From assembly GCA_016196905.1 (NCBI GenBank), contig JACPWV010000126.1, positions 1 to 5,072 on the forward strand: a stretch of 5,072 nucleotides of DNA, read 5' to 3'. The DNA comes from Chloroflexota bacterium. GTDB lineage: Bacteria > Chloroflexota > Anaerolineae > UBA7937 > JACPPX01. Position 1 is the stretch's first letter; each line of letters starts with the position of its first letter. The notes under the pieces are model-generated. The model was given only the letters and a program-made list of their open reading frames with translations, had not been told where the DNA came from and did not search any database. Positions 1 through 5,072 of this stretch are shown here, piece by piece. The position numbers were made by a program, and so were the translations under genes.

Positions 1-387
<387 letters not shown>

Positions 388-505
388 CCGAGGTCGGAAG
401 TGGGGAGGACCAAGACCGCAGGGGCAACGCGTCGTCGAAGATCCCGAGGAAACCAAAGGCCCTCTGTCTGCATCACCGACTGCTCGACGAACGTGATTCA
501 TGAGT

Positions 506-562
506 GCTGGCAGGAGTTACCTCCTGACAGCTGATGGCGTCAGATGGTAACATCTGACGCCA
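506..562. repeat. Inverted pair of small palindromic elements (REP/BIME-like)
   Basis: Two hairpins sit four bases apart (532-534 is the spacer proper). Hairpin 1 pairs 506-516 with 521-531, with a single G/A mismatch at 510/527 and loop TTAC. Hairpin 2 pairs TGGCGTCAGATG (535-546) with CATCTGACGCCA (551-562), a perfect 12-base-pair stem with loop GTAA. Read on the opposite strand, hairpin 1 has the same plan as hairpin 2: GTCAG, two variable bases, GGTAAC, two variable bases, CTG. The variable pair is GA/TC in one and AT/AT in the other, so pairing is kept while sequence changes. An A-run rather than a T-run follows, so this is not a + strand terminator. The arrangement matches REP elements in opposite orientation; family membership is inferred. 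Confidence 0.75.
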
Positions 563-565
563 CCA

Positions 566-592
566 AAAAACGTCTTCTTCGAGGGATCGTAG
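566..592 (+). pseudogene. Duplicated fragment of the E1 alpha 3' end (nine codons including stop)
   Basis: These 27 bases again spell KNVFFEGS followed by TAG, as at 337-363. The two base differences are both third-position and synonymous (AAG/AAA for Lys, GGG/GGA for Gly). The copy begins directly after the right arm of hairpin 2, with no gene in frame upstream (a TAA lies at 548-550), so it cannot be a functional coding unit. It looks like a remnant of a local duplication, or the flank of a roughly 229-base inserted segment. Confidence 0.7.
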
Positions 593-633
593 GGGCGACG
601 CCCCTGTGCTCGCCCAGGCCCCCGTGCCTGCCC
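592..633. repeat. Double GC-rich palindrome, second and third copies of the unit
   Basis: GGGCGA (593-598) can pair with TCGCCC (610-615). CAGGC (615-619) can pair with GCCTG (626-630) around the loop CCCCGT, nearly the same loop as the hairpin at 364-385. GGGGCG (592-597) can alternatively fold directly onto CGCCCC (599-604). Bases 617-633 match 369-385 at 15 of 17 positions. Substitutions relative to the first copy are paired in the stems, for example G369-C380 against A598-T610. This style of GTAGGGGCG repeat is one I associate with Chloroflexota intergenic DNA, but I cannot name a catalogued family. Confidence 0.65.
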
Positions 634-660
634 AATCGGCGGCATGACCGTAGCGCGACC

Positions 661-667
661 GGGAGGA
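661..667 (+). promoter_or_regulatory. Ribosome binding site for E1 beta
   Basis: GGGAGGA lies four bases before the ATG at 672, a strong Shine-Dalgarno match that fixes the E1 beta start. E1 beta therefore has its own translation initiation, independent of E1 alpha 308 bases upstream. Confidence 0.8.
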
Positions 668-671
668 CCGC

Positions 672-1658
672 ATGGCTGAGAAAACACTGCTCGAGGGAAT
701 CAAGGAAGCCATTGCCGAGGAGATGGAGCGCGACGAGCGGGTCCTCGTCATGGGGGAGGATGTGGGCCTGCGCGGCGGTGTCTTCCGAGTCACCGAGGGA
801 CTGATCCACAAATACGGCGAACTGCGCGTGATCGATACCCCACTGGCGGAGCTGGGCATCGTGGGCATCGCCATCGGGGCAGCCCTGAATGGGCTGCGAC
901 CTATCGCCGAGATCCAGTTCGCCGACTTCATCCATCCCGCTTTCGATCAGATCGTCAGTGAGATGGCCCGCTTCCGCTATCGCTCCGCCGGGACCTGGAC
1001 CTGCCCCATGGTGGTGCGCGCCCCCTTCGGCGGCGGCATCGGCGGCGGACTGTACCACTCGCAGTGCGTCGAGGCCTTCTACGCTCACGTGCCCGGCCTC
1101 AAGGTGGTCATCCCCGGCACGCCGGCCGACGCCAAGGGGTTGCTCAAAGCGGCCATCCGCGACCCGGACCCGGTCATGTTTTTCGAGCACAAGAAGGCCT
1201 ATCGCCTGGTCAAGGGCGAGATCCCTGAGGGCGATTACACCACGCCCATCGGCCCGGCGCGCATCGCGCGACAGGGAAGCGATCTCACCATCATCGCTTA
1301 TGGCTTGATGCTGCACTACGCCCTGCAGGTGGCTGAGGAGGCGACTCAAAAGGACGGCATCAGCGCCGAGGTGATCGACCTGCGCACACTAGTTCCTTTG
1401 GACAAGCAGACCATCCTGGACTCGGTCAAGAAGACGGGCAAGGCTTTGGTGGTCTACGAGGACAATAAGACCGGTGGATTCGGGGCGGAGATCGCGGCCC
1501 TCATCGCCGAGGAAGCCTTCGAGTATCTCGATGGTCCGGTGATGCGGCTGGCCCCTCCGGATGTCCCCGCCGTGCCCTTCAGCCCACCGCTGCAGGACTT
1601 CTACTTGCCCAATCCGGAGAAGATCGCCGCGGCCATGCGCAAACTGGCAGCATATTAG
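672..1658 (+). CDS. 2-oxoacid dehydrogenase E1 component, beta subunit (branched-chain/pyruvate type)
   Basis: A complete 328-residue protein, the usual length for a bacterial E1 beta (transketolase-like pyrimidine-binding domain plus transketolase C-terminal domain). It joins E1 alpha in a cytoplasmic heterotetramer that decarboxylates a 2-oxoacid using thiamine diphosphate. Visible motifs are GEDVGLRGGVFRVTEGL (residues 28-44), DTPLAE with Glu60, the glutamate expected to contact the cofactor aminopyrimidine, the EIQFADFIHPAFDQ segment (80-93), and YHSQ (128-131) with His129, the conserved active-site histidine region. Farther on are AKGLL (154-158), EVIDLRTLVPLD (233-244) and the TGGFGAEI segment (267-274). 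The overall pattern, including the PxKxxxxxxKLxxY-like end, is closest to branched-chain E1 beta, though E1 beta subunits of this clade can accept pyruvate. The ATG is set by the adjacent GGGAGGA. It is very likely co-transcribed with E1 alpha and E2. Confidence 0.95.
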   Translation: MAEKTLLEGIKEAIAEEMERDERVLVMGEDVGLRGGVFRVTEGLIHKYGELRVIDTPLAELGIVGIAIGAALNGLRPIAEIQFADFIHPAFDQIVSEMARFRYRSAGTWTCPMVVRAPFGGGIGGGLYHSQCVEAFYAHVPGLKVVIPGTPADAKGLLKAAIRDPDPVMFFEHKKAYRLVKGEIPEGDYTTPIGPARIARQGSDLTIIAYGLMLHYALQVAEEATQKDGISAEVIDLRTLVPLDKQTILDSVKKTGKALVVYEDNKTGGFGAEIAALIAEEAFEYLDGPVMRLAPPDVPAVPFSPPLQDFYLPNPEKIAAAMRKLAAY

Positions 1659-1711
1659 AGTCGATAAGTGAAGAGGTGACGAGTCGATAAGTCGACAAGT
1701 GACGAGGTGAT
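1658..1711. repeat. Degenerate 7-9-base tandem repeat tract
   Basis: GAGTCGATAAGT occurs at 1658-1669 and again exactly at 1681-1692. AAGTGAAGAGGTGA (1666-1679) recurs as AAGTGACGAGGTGA (1697-1710), one difference in 14. The tract can be read as a chain of variants of a short unit close to RAGTCGAY or AAGTGAC. It begins on the last base of the E1 beta stop codon and takes up the first third of the spacer before E2. The remaining spacer to the E2 ribosome binding site shows no gene and no terminator, so E1 beta and E2 may still share a transcript. Confidence 0.75.
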
Positions 1712-1812
1712 ACCCATCGATCCTTCGCTGAAGTCTCGACCCAAAGGATTGGAACGATTCGATCAACAGGGCCGCGATTCCTAAATCGATGCTAGGATTT
1801 GCCAGATGGTTT

Positions 1813-1817
1813 GGAGG
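1813..1817 (+). promoter_or_regulatory. Ribosome binding site for E2, decides the start codon
   Basis: GGAGG ends five bases before ATG 1823. The frame also stays open from a TTG at 1799, but that start would place this Shine-Dalgarno inside the gene and would add eight residues before the lipoyl domain with no family support. The ATG at 1823 is preferred. Confidence 0.8.
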
Positions 1818-1822
1818 CAAAG

Positions 1823-3118
1823 ATGCCTGAGATGATCATCATGCCCCAATTGGGTGAGAGTGTGGTGGAAGGGACCGTAGGCAAGTGGCTCAAGAAGGAA
1901 GGCGATCCGGTCGCCAAATACGAGCCCTTGCTGGAAGTGATTACCGACAAGGTGGATACCGAGATCCCCTCCCCGGCCGAGGGGGTGGTGCTCAAGATCA
2001 TCGTGCCCGAGGGGCAGACGGTGAAGGCGGGCACGGTCATCGCCTGGGTGGGACAGGCGGGCGAGAGCATTCCCGAGGGCGCACCCACGGTGGTCGCCCC
2101 TCACGGCGCGCCGACCCCAGTTGTCGAGGCCCCGCCGCAAGCCAAGATCGAAGCAGTGGCTGAGAAAGCCGCGGCGCCCGTCGCCCCCACTCGCGCCCCC
2201 GGGGCCTCGCCCGTGGTGGCTAAGATGGCCGCCGAGCACGGCATCGATCTCAGCCAGGTGCGTGGCACCGGCGAGGGCGGACGGGTCACCAAGAAGGATC
2301 TGGAAAAGTATATCCAGGAGATGAAGGAGCCCTGGGCCCCGCGCGAGCAGGAGCCGGGCGTCTTCTTCCGCGAGCCGGTCATGGCCGTGCCCGAGGCGCC
2401 GCCCGCGGCCGTCGTGGGGGTCGCCCCCGCTGAGGAGGTCGTCGAGCTCAGCCATATGCGCAAAGCCATAGCCGAGCACATGGTCAAGAGTAAGCGCACC
2501 GCTCCCCACGTCACCACCGTCTTTGAGGTGGACCTGAGCAACGTGGTGGCCTACCGCGAGGCGCACAAGGACGAGTTCCAGCGCCGCGAGGGCATCCCCC
2601 TCACCTATACCGCCTTCTTCGTGCTGGCGGCGGTGCATGGACTCAAAACCGTTCCCCAGGTGAACGCCAGCCTCACCGAGGACAACAAGATCCTCCTCAA
2701 GCGACAGATCAATATCGGCGTTGCGGTGGCCATCGAGGAGGGGCTGATCGTCCCGGTGATCAAGAAGGCTGATGAAAAATCCTTAGCGCGTATCGCTCGC
2801 GAGGTTTACGATCTAGCAACGCATGCCCGCGAACGCAAGCTCACGCCCGACGATGTGCAGGGCGGCACCTTCACCATCACCAATCACGGAGTCAGCGGCA
2901 GCCTCTTCGCTACACCGATCATCAACCAACCGCAAGCGGCCATCTTGGGCGTGGGAGCGATTCAAAAGCGCGCCGTGGTCATCGAGGGGGATGCCATCGC
3001 CGTCCGACCCATGGTCTACTTGTCCCTGACCTTCGACCATCGCCTCCTGGATGGCGCGATCGCTGATCGCTTTGTGAGCTTCGTTAAGGAGTACTTGGAG
3101 AAGTTCCAAGGCGCCTGA
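1823..3118 (+). CDS. Dihydrolipoamide acyltransferase, E2 component of a 2-oxoacid dehydrogenase complex
   Basis: A complete 431-residue E2, which forms the complex core, carries the acyl group on lipoyl-lysine and transfers it to CoA. Domains in order: one lipoyl domain (about 1-77) with the target Lys43 in ITDKVDTEIPSP; an Ala/Pro-rich flexible linker (about 78-127); the peripheral subunit-binding domain (about 128-164), with ASPVVAKMAAEHGIDL and GTGEGGRVTKKDL; a second linker (about 165-204); and the catalytic acyltransferase domain (about 205-431). The catalytic motif DHRLLDG is at 405-411, with His406 and Asp410. The GTFTITNHGVSGS and TPIINQPQAAILGVGAI stretches are typical of the catalytic domain. 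Family and role are clear, but the acyl substrate is not: branched-chain is favoured by the E1 subunits, with acetyl possible. No E3 gene is visible. A hairpin with a T-run follows 53 bases after the stop. Confidence 0.95.
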   Translation: MPEMIIMPQLGESVVEGTVGKWLKKEGDPVAKYEPLLEVITDKVDTEIPSPAEGVVLKIIVPEGQTVKAGTVIAWVGQAGESIPEGAPTVVAPHGAPTPVVEAPPQAKIEAVAEKAAAPVAPTRAPGASPVVAKMAAEHGIDLSQVRGTGEGGRVTKKDLEKYIQEMKEPWAPREQEPGVFFREPVMAVPEAPPAAVVGVAPAEEVVELSHMRKAIAEHMVKSKRTAPHVTTVFEVDLSNVVAYREAHKDEFQRREGIPLTYTAFFVLAAVHGLKTVPQVNASLTEDNKILLKRQINIGVAVAIEEGLIVPVIKKADEKSLARIAREVYDLATHARERKLTPDDVQGGTFTITNHGVSGSLFATPIINQPQAAILGVGAIQKRAVVIEGDAIAVRPMVYLSLTFDHRLLDGAIADRFVSFVKEYLEKFQGA

Positions 3119-3171
3119 CTCGTAGTCGATCGAGCTTTCGATGACCGATCGCAACGGGCAAGGTGGGGGTG

Positions 3172-3213
3172 AGCCCTCGTCGTTCCGCCGTGGGCGGGAG
3201 CGAGAGCTTTTTT
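3172..3213 (+). terminator. Probable intrinsic terminator of the E1-E2 transcription unit
   Basis: The left arm 3172-3189 pairs with 3193-3208 around the loop GTG. The inner part is CCGCC/GGCGG plus a T-G wobble and a T-A pair; the outer part includes CTCG/CGAG and AGC/GCT. Two single-base bulges and one C/A mismatch interrupt it. A run of six T (3208-3213) follows at once. Position, 53 bases after the E2 stop and 150 bases before the next gene, fits an end of transcription. Confidence 0.65.
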
Positions 3214-3261
3214 GTCGTGGGGCGAGAGATTTGCCGACAGGACTCTTGATCCTCTGGAGTT

Positions 3262-3280
3262 GCCGATGTGAGTCATCGCC
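3262..3280. promoter_or_regulatory. Candidate operator dyad upstream of tyrosine phenol-lyase
   Basis: GCCGATG (3262-3268) and CATCGCC (3274-3280) form a seven-base inverted repeat with one mismatch around a five-base spacer. It is centred about 94 bases before the start codon and downstream of the presumed terminator. TTGCCGA occurs at both 3231-3237 and 3260-3266, within partly similar 15-base stretches (11 of 15). This could be a regulator site for the downstream gene. I found no convincing -35/-10 pair in 3214-3350, and a 19-base imperfect dyad can arise by chance. Confidence 0.25.
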
Positions 3281-3350
3281 CTTGGCCTTGAGGTCGACGA
3301 TCGCATCCCGACTCGCTTATCGCCCTTGTCACGCACTCGATTCTCTGCGT

Positions 3351-4774
<1,424 letters not shown>

Positions 4775-4835
4775 CCCTCAGTCGAAGCGAAAGCACAATC
4801 TTGTCGAAACCGAGTGAGAATCTTTCAGTAATGGC

Positions 4836-4840
4836 GAGGA
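4836..4840 (+). promoter_or_regulatory. Ribosome binding site used to choose the csaA start
   Basis: GAGGA lies eight bases before ATG 4849 but only two before ATG 4843, and inside the gene if ATG 4831 were used. It therefore favours 4849, with 4843 and 4831 as in-frame alternatives. Confidence 0.45.
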
Positions 4841-4848
4841 CCATGAAG

Positions 4849-5072
4849 ATGCCGATCACCTGGGAGGACTTTGAGAAAGTCGATATGCGGGTAGGGCGCA
4901 TCCTGACTGTGGAGGATTTCTCCCAAGCACGCAAGCCCTCTTACAAGTTGACCATCGACTTCGGGCCGGAGATTGGGATCAAGAGATCCTCCGTAGCCAT
5001 TCGGCCCTGGTACATCAAGGATGAGCTGCAGGGCAGGCTCATCGTGGCCGTGGTGAATTTTCCCCCCAAGCA
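4849..5072 (+). CDS. csaA: CsaA-like tRNA-binding-domain protein, N-terminal part
   Basis: The first 74 codons of a gene cut by the window end. The protein resembles CsaA, a small homodimeric OB-fold (EMAP/Arc1p-type) tRNA-binding protein proposed as an export-related chaperone in Bacillus subtilis. Matching landmarks are EDFEKVDMRVGRI (residues 6-18), ARKPSYKLTIDFG (27-39), the EIGIKRSS core (41-48) and IVAVVNFPPK (65-74). Family members are about 110 residues, so roughly the last third is missing. The motif commonly read as SSAQI is SSVAI here (47-51), a modest divergence. The start is uncertain by 2 or 6 codons. It lies 74 bases after tpl on the same strand with no terminator-like hairpin between, so it may share that transcript. 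Confidence 0.85.
   Translation, partial: MPITWEDFEKVDMRVGRILTVEDFSQARKPSYKLTIDFGPEIGIKRSSVAIRPWYIKDELQGRLIVAVVNFPPK

Noticed and set aside
535..570. Hairpin 2 plus the A-run at 565-570, considered as an intrinsic terminator
   Set aside because: The run after the stem is A on the + strand; for a minus-strand terminator the T-run would sit before the hairpin, not after it.
540..1349. A 269-codon antisense open frame opposite E1 beta
   Set aside because: It is a shadow of a GC-rich coding strand; E1 beta on the + strand has full motif support, and the antisense translation shows no recognisable domain.
1781..2638. A 285-codon antisense open frame opposite E2
   Set aside because: The reading is rich in His, Gly and Asp with no recognisable fold and lies wholly opposite conserved E2 lipoyl, binding and catalytic domains.

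Overview
The window reads as bacterial, GC-rich DNA with every supported gene on the + strand. Three kinds of small intergenic repeat (GC-rich GTAGGGGCG palindromes, GTCAG-GGTAAC-CTGAC hairpins, and degenerate AGTCGA/AAGTGA tandem units) resemble intergenic DNA I associate with Chloroflexota such as Anaerolineae. Repeat style is weak taxonomic evidence, and no marker gene settles the point.

Layout: bases 1-363 hold the last 120 codons of a thiamine-diphosphate 2-oxoacid dehydrogenase E1 alpha subunit. Bases 364-671 are a repeat-rich spacer without a gene. The E1 beta subunit follows at 672-1658. A 164-base spacer with a degenerate tandem repeat comes next, and then the lipoyl-carrying E2 acyltransferase (1823-3118). 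A hairpin with a T-run at 3172-3213 probably ends this transcription unit. About 150 bases later a complete tyrosine phenol-lyase gene begins (3365-4774). The window ends inside a csaA-like tRNA-binding-domain gene (from about 4849).

Function: E1 alpha, E1 beta and E2 together oxidatively decarboxylate a 2-oxoacid and pass the acyl group to CoA. Motifs in E1 alpha and E1 beta favour the branched-chain 2-oxoacid type, but pyruvate cannot be excluded. The E3 (dihydrolipoamide dehydrogenase) gene is not in the window. Tyrosine phenol-lyase splits L-tyrosine into phenol, pyruvate and ammonia, so the neighbourhood suggests amino-acid breakdown feeding acyl-CoA formation. That link is inference from gene order.

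The most unusual signals are in the E1 alpha/E1 beta spacer. The last nine codons of E1 alpha are repeated 229 bases downstream with only synonymous differences. Two inverted hairpins have compensatory stem changes and mutually complementary loops. The GC-rich palindromes also show compensatory base-pair changes. I saw no convincing evidence of a wholly new multi-gene system.
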